A stretch of DNA of 51,347 nt, taken from positions 1 to 51,347 of the forward strand of contig NZ_MSSV01000028.1 of NCBI RefSeq assembly GCF_002150505.1, in the 5' to 3' direction. A program made the translations under genes and the position numbers. The notes beneath the pieces were generated by a model. That model was not told the DNA's origin. It did not search any database and was given only the letters and a program-made list of their open reading frames with translations. The stretch's first letter is position 1, and every line of letters starts with the position of its first letter. The DNA comes from Algoriphagus ratkowskyi. GTDB lineage: Bacteria; Bacteroidota; Bacteroidia; Cytophagales; Cyclobacteriaceae. Below are positions 33,657 to 41,662 of the stretch, piece by piece.

Positions 33657-34541
33657 ATGAATTTATCAAAACTTAAATTTGCACTGCTTGGCATTACAAG
33701 CATACTCCTTTTGACAAATTGTTCTTCTACAAAAACAGGAGAAATCATAGAAGGGGCAAAAGTAGAAGATGTCAAAATCCCTACTCTGACAAAAATTTGG
33801 GAAAGCGACACAACTTTAATTACTAACGAGTCCGTATTGTATGACGCTACCTCTGGTAAGATCTACGTATCTAATATTGAAGGCGACCCTAATGGGAAAG
33901 ATGGAAAAGGATCAATATCCATTCTAGACAAACAGGGGAATATCCTGACTCAGGAATGGGTAAAAGGATTAAATGCTCCCAAAGGCATGGGGATTTCCAA
34001 TGGAAATCTTTATGTAACTGACATTGATGTGTTGGTGGAAGTTAATTTGGAAACTGGTAAGATCAGCAAAAAATATCCGGTTAAAGACGCTGTATTTTTG
34101 AATGACCTAGCCACACATGGAGGAAAAGTTTATTTCACGGATATGAGAACTGGGAAAGTTCACCTTCTTGACAATGGCAAAATCTCGACACTGACGGAAG
34201 GTCACGAATCGATCAATGGAATTGCGGTTGCTGAAGACGGGAAAATCTATGGCTTGGATAAGTCTGGATTTAAATCGCTCAACGATGACGGAACATCTAC
34301 TATTTTAAATAAAACTGTAACTGGAGGTGATGGACTTGTAATCTTAGGAGATGGCAATTATATCGCTTCACGATGGTCAGGAGAGATATACTTAGTAACT
34401 GCCGATGGAGAGACATTACTTCTCGATACAAAAAATGAGGAATCAAATACCGCAGACATAGGTTTTATCCCTGGCGACAATATTGTGTTGGTCCCAACTT
34501 TCTTTAAAAACAAGGTAGTTGCTTACAAACTGGAATATTAA
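33657..34541 (+). CDS. SMP-30/NHL-type propeller lipoprotein
   Basis: A 294-aa lipoprotein (MNLSKLKFALLGITSILLLTNC, Cys22). The body repeats blade-like segments (SVLYDATSGKIYVSNIEGD, GMGISNGNLYVTDID, NDLATHGGKVYFTDMRTGKV, GIAVAEDGKIYGLD), fitting a six-bladed SMP-30/gluconolactonase-like propeller. Possible divalent-metal residues (N and D in VFLND) are present, but lactonase activity is not proven. It is coupled to the esterase gene upstream; the pair may process a common ester or lactone. Confidence 0.82.
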   Translation: MNLSKLKFALLGITSILLLTNCSSTKTGEIIEGAKVEDVKIPTLTKIWESDTTLITNESVLYDATSGKIYVSNIEGDPNGKDGKGSISILDKQGNILTQEWVKGLNAPKGMGISNGNLYVTDIDVLVEVNLETGKISKKYPVKDAVFLNDLATHGGKVYFTDMRTGKVHLLDNGKISTLTEGHESINGIAVAEDGKIYGLDKSGFKSLNDDGTSTILNKTVTGGDGLVILGDGNYIASRWSGEIYLVTADGETLLLDTKNEESNTADIGFIPGDNIVLVPTFFKNKVVAYKLEY

Positions 34542-34564
34542 TTCTTACAATTTTCGCGCACTAT

Positions 34565-34588
34565 AAGCCTTCTTACGAAGGCTTTTTT
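34565..34588 (+). terminator. Terminator of the esterase/SMP-30 operon
   Basis: AAGCCTTC (34565-34572) pairs with GAAGGCTT (34577-34584) with a TTTTTT tail. The rest of the gap to 34848 is AT-rich. TAAATTTG at 34790-34797 fits a -7 element for the next gene, but no TTG stands at the right distance. Confidence 0.9.
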
Positions 34589-34848
34589 GTGCCTATTGAA
34601 CTGAGAAGGGTAAAATTTCATTATCTTAAAGTGCAGGCTAACAGAAGAAATATAACTTGATTGAGGCCTATAAAGAGAAAGACATGCCAAAACCCCATGT
34701 TGTTCTCACCTAATCAACTGAATGTTGGCTACTTATGAATACCTAATCATTGATAGTATTTTTCTATCAGTAATTTGTCCATTTGTGAGTAAATTTGTCT
34801 TAATTCAAAACCCGACCGAGTTTTAACAATTCGGGCCTAAATTTATCC

Positions 34849-35850
34849 ATGATGAAAGCAGGAGAAATAAATTACGAACTAGAAAAAAACTTAGAAGTCA
34901 TCTCTCAACTGGATGGTCTTGTTGGCGAAGCGGTAGATAATATCCTAGTGGATCCAGACAAGTGCTGGCAGCCGTCAGATTTCCTTCCTGACTTTGGAGA
35001 TCCAGATATTCATGACCAAATAAAGCAACTACAGCAAAGGTCTGAAGGAATTCCTGATACGGTTTTAACTTCCTTAGTTGGAAATATGATCACCGAGGAA
35101 GCCTTACCAAGTTATCAGACATATTTTAATCTTTTAGAAGGAATTAATCCGGAAAGAAGCCTGCTATCTCCTTCAGGATGGGTTAGATGGTCGAAATCTT
35201 GGACTGCTGAAGAAAACCGACATGGTGATCTTCTCAACAAATACCTCTACATGACAGGTAGAGTAGACATGAAGGCAGTGGAGCAAACTATTCACAGGCT
35301 ACTTACCAATGGATTTGATCCAAATACTGGGGGAGATCCTTACCAGGCAATAGTCTACACATCATTTCAAGAAAGAGCTACCAAAGTTTCTCACGTCAAC
35401 ACAGGAAAATTAGCTGATATAGCCGGTGATCCTATTTTAGGAAGAATCTGTAAGCAAATTGCAGGAGACGAGGCTAGACATGAGAAAGCCTATAAAAGCT
35501 TTATGTCTGCCATATTTGAAATTGATCCAAATGGAGCAATCCTAGCTTTTGAAAAGTTAATGAGAAAGCAAATAGTGATGCCCGCAGTCCTGATGGGTAC
35601 GGGAGGATCAAATCCTTCTTTATTCACTGAGTTTTCAGCGATTACGCAGAAAGTAGGGATTTATACCGGATGGGATTATGCTAGAATTATTGAACATCTA
35701 GTTGAGCTTTGGAAAATAGAAAGTCTAACAGGACTGAATGACGTAGCCTCCAAAGCGCAGGATTACCTAGTAAAACTTTCAGATAGATATATGCGAGTTG
35801 CCGACAGAATGAAAGCTCCAGAAGAAGTAAAACTTGCTTGGCTAAAGTAA
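34849..35850 (+). CDS. Acyl-ACP desaturase
   Basis: Soluble di-iron enzyme of the fatty acid desaturase type 2 family (333 aa), which puts a double bond into acyl-ACP and makes unsaturated fatty acids under oxygen. The iron ligands are seen in TEEALPSY, in WTAEENRHGDLL (ExxH of helix 2) and in IAGDEARHEKAY (DExxH). Start could be ATG 34849 or the adjacent 34852. It is monocistronic, with a terminator following. It may help adjust membrane fluidity, for example at low temperature. Confidence 0.93.
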   Translation: MMKAGEINYELEKNLEVISQLDGLVGEAVDNILVDPDKCWQPSDFLPDFGDPDIHDQIKQLQQRSEGIPDTVLTSLVGNMITEEALPSYQTYFNLLEGINPERSLLSPSGWVRWSKSWTAEENRHGDLLNKYLYMTGRVDMKAVEQTIHRLLTNGFDPNTGGDPYQAIVYTSFQERATKVSHVNTGKLADIAGDPILGRICKQIAGDEARHEKAYKSFMSAIFEIDPNGAILAFEKLMRKQIVMPAVLMGTGGSNPSLFTEFSAITQKVGIYTGWDYARIIEHLVELWKIESLTGLNDVASKAQDYLVKLSDRYMRVADRMKAPEEVKLAWLK

Positions 35851-35869
35851 TTTTCATCGACATATGTTT

Positions 35870-35899
35870 AAATCCTTTCCTAAACGGAAAGGATTTTTT
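35870..35899 (+). terminator. Desaturase gene terminator
   Basis: AAATCCTTTCC (35870-35880) pairs with GGAAAGGATTT (35886-35896), with a T tail. Confidence 0.9.
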
Positions 35900-36011
35900 C
35901 ATTGAACTCATTAGTATCATTAGCATAAAAGGAAAAATAAACCCTCGTACATTTATTGGTTCAATATCTAAGAACTAACATTCCACATCACCACGCTTCC
36001 TTACGATTAAC

Positions 36012-37550
36012 ATGGACAATACCCAAGCAGAAAATATAGCTTTATCATACCTACAACCTTCTGATTACAAAGATTTTAAAGCTGCCATGATCGAAGCGTA
36101 CAGAAGTATGCCAGGATCTTTCTGGGCAGAAAGCCAGATTGACACATTGATTAAAAAATTTCCCGAAGGGCAAGTTGTCATCAAAATTAACGATCAGCTC
36201 GCTGGCTGCGCACTTTCTATCATAGTTAGTGATGCTGATTTGGAAGGCGAGCATACTTATAAAGATATCACTACAAACTTCACCTTTGATAATCATAATG
36301 ACGATGGGGATATGCTTTACGGTATTGATGTGTTTATCAAACCGGAATTTCGCGGTTTAAGATTAGGTAGGAGGCTGTATGATTATCGTAAGGAGCTTTG
36401 TGAAAAGCTTAACCTAAAAGGGATTGTCTTCGGTGGTAGGATCCCAAATTACCACAAGTATAAAAAGGAGATGGGGCCAAAGGAATACTTGGAGAAGGTA
36501 AAGATGAAAGAGATTTACGATCCAGTATTGAATTTCCAGCTTGCCAATGATTTCCACCCAGCTCGAATTATGAAGAATTACCTAGAAGGTGATGCTGCTT
36601 CGAGCGACTTTGCGGTACTGCTCGAATGGAACAACATTTTCTATGAAAAGCCTAGTAAGTTAGCCTCCACAAATAAGACAATTGTCCGTCTTGGTTTGAT
36701 CCAATGGCAAATGCGTTTATATGATGACTTGGATGAGTTGATGCAGCAAGCTGAGTATTTCATCGATGCTGTTTCTGGCTATCGTGCGGATTTCGCTCTT
36801 TTTCCAGAACTTTTCAATGCGCCACTGATGGCAGAATTCAATCATTTAAGTGAAGCTCAGGCTGTGCGTGGCTTGGCAAAATACACGGATGAAATCGTCA
36901 AGCGATTTGGTCAGCTATCAGTATCATACAACATCAATATTATCACTGGCTCAATGCCAAAATTGAATAATGACAAGTTGTACAATGTCGGATATCTATG
37001 TAAGCGGGATGGCTCTATAGAATCATACGAGAAGCTTCATATTTCTCCCTTAGAAGCTAAAGTATGGGGAATGCAAGGTGGTAATGTGCTGAAGGCATTT
37101 GACACCGACTGTGGCAAAATTGGTATTCTTATCTGCTATGATGTTGAATTTCCTGAATTAAGTAGACTTTTGGCTGATCAGGGAATGGACATTTTGTTTG
37201 TTCCTTTCTTGACAGATACTCAAAATGGCTATTCTCGCGTACGGAATTGTGCGATGGCAAGGGCTATAGAAAACGAGTGCTATGTCGCCATGGCTGGAAG
37301 TGTCGGTAATTTGCCAAAGGTTCATAACATGGACATGCAATTCGCCCAGTCTATGGTAATCACGCCATGCGACTTCCCATTTCCTAACAATGGCATCAAA
37401 GCTGAAGCAACACCAAATACTGAAATGACATTGATTGCCGATGTTGACATCTCCTTATTAAGAGAACTCAATCAGTTTGGAAGTGTCCATAACCTGAAAG
37501 ACAGAAGAACTGACTTATTTGAACTTAGGCTGAAGGATATTCCTAAATAA
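36012..37550 (+). CDS. Fused GNAT acetyltransferase-carbon-nitrogen hydrolase
   Basis: A 512-aa two-domain protein. Residues about 10-200 are a GNAT N-acetyltransferase with the acetyl-CoA motif IKPEFRGLRLGRRLYDYR. Residues about 222-505 are a nitrilase-superfamily amidohydrolase with the Glu-Lys-Cys triad: Glu in LFPELF (about 265), Lys in YEKLHISP (about 343) and Cys in GILICYDVEFPE (about 375). This fusion is a known Bacteroidetes arrangement; the substrate is unsettled. No operon partner. Confidence 0.93.
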   Translation: MDNTQAENIALSYLQPSDYKDFKAAMIEAYRSMPGSFWAESQIDTLIKKFPEGQVVIKINDQLAGCALSIIVSDADLEGEHTYKDITTNFTFDNHNDDGDMLYGIDVFIKPEFRGLRLGRRLYDYRKELCEKLNLKGIVFGGRIPNYHKYKKEMGPKEYLEKVKMKEIYDPVLNFQLANDFHPARIMKNYLEGDAASSDFAVLLEWNNIFYEKPSKLASTNKTIVRLGLIQWQMRLYDDLDELMQQAEYFIDAVSGYRADFALFPELFNAPLMAEFNHLSEAQAVRGLAKYTDEIVKRFGQLSVSYNINIITGSMPKLNNDKLYNVGYLCKRDGSIESYEKLHISPLEAKVWGMQGGNVLKAFDTDCGKIGILICYDVEFPELSRLLADQGMDILFVPFLTDTQNGYSRVRNCAMARAIENECYVAMAGSVGNLPKVHNMDMQFAQSMVITPCDFPFPNNGIKAEATPNTEMTLIADVDISLLRELNQFGSVHNLKDRRTDLFELRLKDIPK

Positions 37551-37630
37551 GCCTAGTGAATATTGCTATTCGCAGAGTTTGACAACTCACAATATTTTCT
37601 AATAGCATGTGTCAATAGTTATTTATGTAA

Positions 37631-38404
37631 CTACCCATCAATAATATCCTGGGAGATCAGCCGATAAATTTCAGCGACACTTTCGTTGTAACTCAAAAAT
37701 CGATGATGATCTTCCAGGGTTTCATAATCCTCCCGGTAAGCAGGGCCAGTTTGTGCTGCCTTAGCTCCCAATTGTAAGCTTTTGGAAATAGTCTCAATGA
37801 TCAAAGGCTTTAGCATCTCGAAGTCTAATCCTTGCCTTCTCATCACCTCCTCGGCGATTCGAATCATGTGATTTGAAAAATTGCTTGCAAAAACTGCTGC
37901 TATATGCATGGCTTTTCTATCCTTAGATCTTACTGTGTAAGTCAAGGGTGACAAACTTTTCGCAAGCTTCTTAAGCGTTTGCAAAGTCTCCTCGTCGTCA
38001 GATTCCAGCAATAGTGGCACTTCATCAAATTCGATTTTCCTGCCTTTAGTGAAAGATTGCAGAGGGTAAAATATGCCTGTATAAGATGCAGAGCTATAAT
38101 TTAAAATGTCTAATGGCACAGATCCAGAAGTATGCACAAGAATACTATTTTCAGGAAGAATGACTTCATCTGCTACTTCTGGAATAGCTGAATCCTTGAC
38201 AGCCAAAATAAAAATATCAGCCTCACTTGTAGAGAAATCGAGATCGTCCTTTGGCTCTCCAGCATAAACTCGATCGGTAATATGACCAGCACTTTTCAGG
38301 CTTCTAGCATATACTTCTGTAATAGTATGGCCTGCATCTTCCAAGGCTGAGGCCAAGTGCCAAGCAACATTTCCAGCACCGAGAATGGCAATTTTAAACT
38401 TCAT
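37631..38404 (-). CDS. Rossmann-fold oxidoreductase with DUF2520
   Basis: A 257-aa protein. The N-terminal NAD(P)-binding domain has GAGNVAWHLA (9-18) and HTSGSVPLDIL, and resembles F420/ketopantoate-reductase-type folds. The C-terminal half (about 125-257, FYPLQSFTKGRKI, then helices with HIAAVFASNFSNHM) matches DUF2520. The substrate of the family is unknown. It lies upstream of nothing on its strand in this window and is separated from lpdA by a terminator. Confidence 0.88.
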   Translation of the reverse strand: MKFKIAILGAGNVAWHLASALEDAGHTITEVYARSLKSAGHITDRVYAGEPKDDLDFSTSEADIFILAVKDSAIPEVADEVILPENSILVHTSGSVPLDILNYSSASYTGIFYPLQSFTKGRKIEFDEVPLLLESDDEETLQTLKKLAKSLSPLTYTVRSKDRKAMHIAAVFASNFSNHMIRIAEEVMRRQGLDFEMLKPLIIETISKSLQLGAKAAQTGPAYREDYETLEDHHRFLSYNESVAEIYRLISQDIIDG

Positions 38405-38434
38405 GATCGAAGTAAACTATTTTTCCCCAAAAAT

Positions 38435-38468
38435 AAAAAGCCATTCGAATCTCTCCGAATGGCTTTTT
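38435..38468 (-). terminator. lpdA terminator
   Basis: AAAAAGCCATTCG pairs with CGAATGGCTTTTT; lies 20 bp after the lpdA stop on the minus strand. Confidence 0.92.
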
Positions 38469-38487
38469 TATAAAATATATTTCTTAC

Positions 38488-39885
38488 TTAAATATGAAGC
38501 GCTCGGTTGTCCGTTGCGGCAAGACAAGCCTCCTTAAAAGCTTCAGTATATGTCGGGTGTGCATGAGACATTCTTGCTATATCCTCTGCAGATGCTCTGA
38601 ATTCCATTGCAACTACAGCTTCAGCGATCATATCCGCCGTTCTTGGACCAATCATATGAACTCCAAGGATCTCGTCCGTTTCAGCATCTGCCAAGACTTT
38701 CACTAAACCGTCGGTATCCATCGAAGCTCTAGCTCGGCCTGAAGCCATAAACGGGAATTTACCAGTCTTAAATTTGACTCCCTTTTCCTTCAACTGCTCT
38801 TCAGTATAACCAACCGCAGCCACTTCTGGCCAAGTATATACTACACCAGGGATCAGGTTGTAATTGATATGAGGCTTCTGCCCCAAAATAGTCTCAGCTA
38901 CAAATACGCCTTCTTCTTCAGCTTTATGAGCAAGCATAGCGCCTTTCACTACATCACCGATTGCATAGATATTTGGGACATTGGTCTGTAAATGATCATT
39001 TACTTCCACTTGACCTCTATCTGTGATTTTCACACCCGCTGCTTCAGCATTCAAACCCTCAGTGTATGGCTTTCTACCGATAGAAACCAAGACGTAATCG
39101 CCTGTCACTTCAATAGTTTCTCCTTTGCTATTTTCAGCTTTGACAGTTACTTCTTTGCCTTTACTTTCTACGCCAGTTACTTTATGCTTTAAGAAAAATT
39201 CAAAACCAATTTTCTTTAGAGACTTCTGAAGCTCTTTTCCCATAGTGCGATCCATCGTAGGGATCAATGAGTCCATGTATTCTATAACAGAAACTTTCGA
39301 TCCCATTCTAGCATAGACAGAACCTAATTCCAAACCGATTACTCCACCACCGATTACTACCAAGTGCTTAGGAATTTCTTTCAAATTCAAAGTTTCTGTA
39401 GATGTGATTACTCTGTCTTTATCAATTTTGATGAAAGGCAAAGTAGAAGGCTTCGATCCTGTAGCTATGATGATATTTTTACCCTGAATGTCTGAACTGG
39501 AACCGTCATCTTTAGTGACTTTAACAGTGGTTTTATCCACGAAAGAACCAAGACCTTGAAGAACATCAATCTTGTTCTTTTTCATCAAGTATTGAATCCC
39601 ATCTGTATTCTGCTTTACCACATCATCCTTACGTGTGATCATTTGCTTCAAGTCAACTTTCAAATTGCTCAACTTAATTCCATGAGTTTCGAAGGTATGA
39701 GCAGCATTATGGTAATGCTCAGATGAATCCAAAAGTGCTTTAGAAGGAATACAACCTACATTCAAGCAAGTTCCTCCAAGCGTAGGGTATTTCTCAACAA
39801 TGGCAGTTTTCAGACCGAGTTGTGCACAGCGGATCGCTGCAACATATCCACCAGGGCCAGAACCTATAACTATGACGTCGTACAT
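38488..39885 (-). CDS. lpdA: Dihydrolipoyl dehydrogenase (E3)
   Basis: FAD enzyme that re-oxidises the lipoyl groups of 2-oxoacid dehydrogenase complexes with NAD+; 465 aa, normal. FAD site GSGPGGY (8-14). Redox-active disulfide C40-LNVG-C45 in the motif GGTCLNVGCIPSKALL. NAD site GGGVIGLELGSVYARMG. FAD segment IYAIGDV, and the catalytic His-Glu in HAHPTYTEAFKE near the end. It stands downstream of sucA and the E2 gene on the same strand and completes the 2-oxoglutarate dehydrogenase set. Confidence 0.97.
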   Translation of the reverse strand: MYDVIVIGSGPGGYVAAIRCAQLGLKTAIVEKYPTLGGTCLNVGCIPSKALLDSSEHYHNAAHTFETHGIKLSNLKVDLKQMITRKDDVVKQNTDGIQYLMKKNKIDVLQGLGSFVDKTTVKVTKDDGSSSDIQGKNIIIATGSKPSTLPFIKIDKDRVITSTETLNLKEIPKHLVVIGGGVIGLELGSVYARMGSKVSVIEYMDSLIPTMDRTMGKELQKSLKKIGFEFFLKHKVTGVESKGKEVTVKAENSKGETIEVTGDYVLVSIGRKPYTEGLNAEAAGVKITDRGQVEVNDHLQTNVPNIYAIGDVVKGAMLAHKAEEEGVFVAETILGQKPHINYNLIPGVVYTWPEVAAVGYTEEQLKEKGVKFKTGKFPFMASGRARASMDTDGLVKVLADAETDEILGVHMIGPRTADMIAEAVVAMEFRASAEDIARMSHAHPTYTEAFKEACLAATDNRALHI

Positions 39886-40035
39886 TTTCTTAGATTTTAG
39901 TAGTAAGCAGCAAGTTCAAAACCTTCTCTTACTTATAGTTAAAATACTTTCGTATCAAGATTGGGAGCATTAACAATAAGCTCTTTTGAAAACACCCCCT
40001 TACTTGATACTTAGTACATTTTTCTCAGTACAAAA

Positions 40036-41574
40036 TTAAACTCCAAACAACAATCTTGTCGGATCTTCGAGCAATTCTTTCACTCTTACCAAGAAGCTTA
40101 CTGACTCACGCCCATCAATAATTCTGTGATCGTAAGAAAGAGCCAAATACATCATCGGAAGGATCACTACTTCACCGTTGACAGCCATTGGACGCTGCAC
40201 GATATTGTGCATTCCAAGGATAGCAGACTGTGGCGCATTGATGATCGGTGTTGACATCATGGATCCGAAGATTCCACCGTTAGTTAAGGTAAATGTGCCA
40301 CCAGTCATTTCTTCTATAGAAAGTTTGTTGTCTCTGGCTTTACCAGCTAGTCTAACCACTTCTTTTTCTATCTGATCAAAACTCATCGCCTCCGCATTTC
40401 TGATCACCGGAACTACCAACCCTTTCGGCGCAGATACAGCAATAGAAATATCACAGAAATCGTTGAATATCATTTCATTGCCATCAATCTTAGCATTCAC
40501 AGATGGCCATTCTTGAAGTGCTACGCAAACAGCTTTGGTGAAAAAAGACATGAATCCAAGTCCTACACCATGCTTTTCTTTGAATTGCTCTTTGAATTTA
40601 GATCTTAAATCCATGATTGGCTTCATATTCACCTCATTGAATGTGGTGAGCATCGCTGTCTCATTTTTTACAGACACCAATCTTCTAGCAACAGTTTTTC
40701 TCAAAGAAGACATTCTTTCTCTTCTCTCATTTCTAGAACCTGCCACTGGTGCTGGCGCTGAAGACTCAGCTGGCTTGCTTTCTGATTTAGCAGGTGCAGC
40801 AGCTGGCTTTTGAGCAGACTGAGCATCTTCTTTGGTGATTCTACCGTCTTTTCCAGTTCCCTTTACAGACTCTGGAGAAACACCTTTTTCAGCTAAAATC
40901 TTGGAAGCTGCCGGAGATGCATGTCCAGTTGCATAGTTTGTATTTCCAGATTCAGTGTTTGAAACTTCATCAGAAGATTTTTCGGAGGAAGCTGAAGCTG
41001 GTTCTCCTTCTGTTACCTCAATTTTACATATCAATCCACCGATTTCTAGCACATCACCTTCTTGCGCCACATGGCGAAGAATTCCTGATGCTTCAGCTGG
41101 TAATTCAAATGTCGCTTTATCCGAATCGACTTCCGCAATAATTTCATCCAGCTTCACATAATCCCCATCTGTTTTGATCCAATTGGCTAGCGTAACCTCA
41201 GTGATCGACTCACCTACGGTTGGTACTACCATATCCTTTACTTCTCCGGAAGCTTTTGCTTCAGAAGATTTTTCTTCAGTTTTTGGGGCAGCTTCTGCTT
41301 TTGGCTTTTCAGCAGCTGTCTCAGATTTGCCTGCAGTTCCAGCTTCATCAATCTCACAGATCACAGCTCCGATTTCCAAGACATCACCTTCTTGAGCTTT
41401 AATTCTAAGTATACCAGCAGCTTCAGCTGGTAGCTCAAATGTAGCTTTATCAGATTCCAGTTCACATAGGACTTCGTCCATCTGCACTTCATCTCCGTCT
41501 TTTTTGAACCATTGGCCAATGGTGACTTCCGATATGGATTCGCCTACCGTAGGAACTTTAATTTCTTTGCTCAT
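40036..41574 (-). CDS. sucB: 2-oxoglutarate dehydrogenase E2 with two lipoyl domains
   Basis: Dihydrolipoyl succinyltransferase core of the complex, 512 aa. Two lipoyl domains: 1-76 with Lys43 (ESDKATF) and 113-187 with Lys153 (DSDKATF), 110 residues apart and almost identical around the lysine. Ala/Lys/Glu-rich linkers follow each domain. The E3-binding domain is about 218-255 (HASPAASKILAEKGV, GRITKEDAQ). The catalytic domain has SYDHRIIDGRESVSFL. Most succinyltransferases have one lipoyl domain (about 400 aa), so this one is duplicated. Neighbour of sucA supports 2-oxoglutarate rather than pyruvate as substrate. Confidence 0.93.
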   Translation of the reverse strand: MSKEIKVPTVGESISEVTIGQWFKKDGDEVQMDEVLCELESDKATFELPAEAAGILRIKAQEGDVLEIGAVICEIDEAGTAGKSETAAEKPKAEAAPKTEEKSSEAKASGEVKDMVVPTVGESITEVTLANWIKTDGDYVKLDEIIAEVDSDKATFELPAEASGILRHVAQEGDVLEIGGLICKIEVTEGEPASASSEKSSDEVSNTESGNTNYATGHASPAASKILAEKGVSPESVKGTGKDGRITKEDAQSAQKPAAAPAKSESKPAESSAPAPVAGSRNERRERMSSLRKTVARRLVSVKNETAMLTTFNEVNMKPIMDLRSKFKEQFKEKHGVGLGFMSFFTKAVCVALQEWPSVNAKIDGNEMIFNDFCDISIAVSAPKGLVVPVIRNAEAMSFDQIEKEVVRLAGKARDNKLSIEEMTGGTFTLTNGGIFGSMMSTPIINAPQSAILGMHNIVQRPMAVNGEVVILPMMYLALSYDHRIIDGRESVSFLVRVKELLEDPTRLLFGV

Positions 41575-41662
41575 AAGTTTTTCTTTTTTTCTCTTTTATA
41601 GTCAAAAAGAGAGGAACAAAATGATACGATTATTTTGGATGTCTTATTGAAAAGAACTGTGA

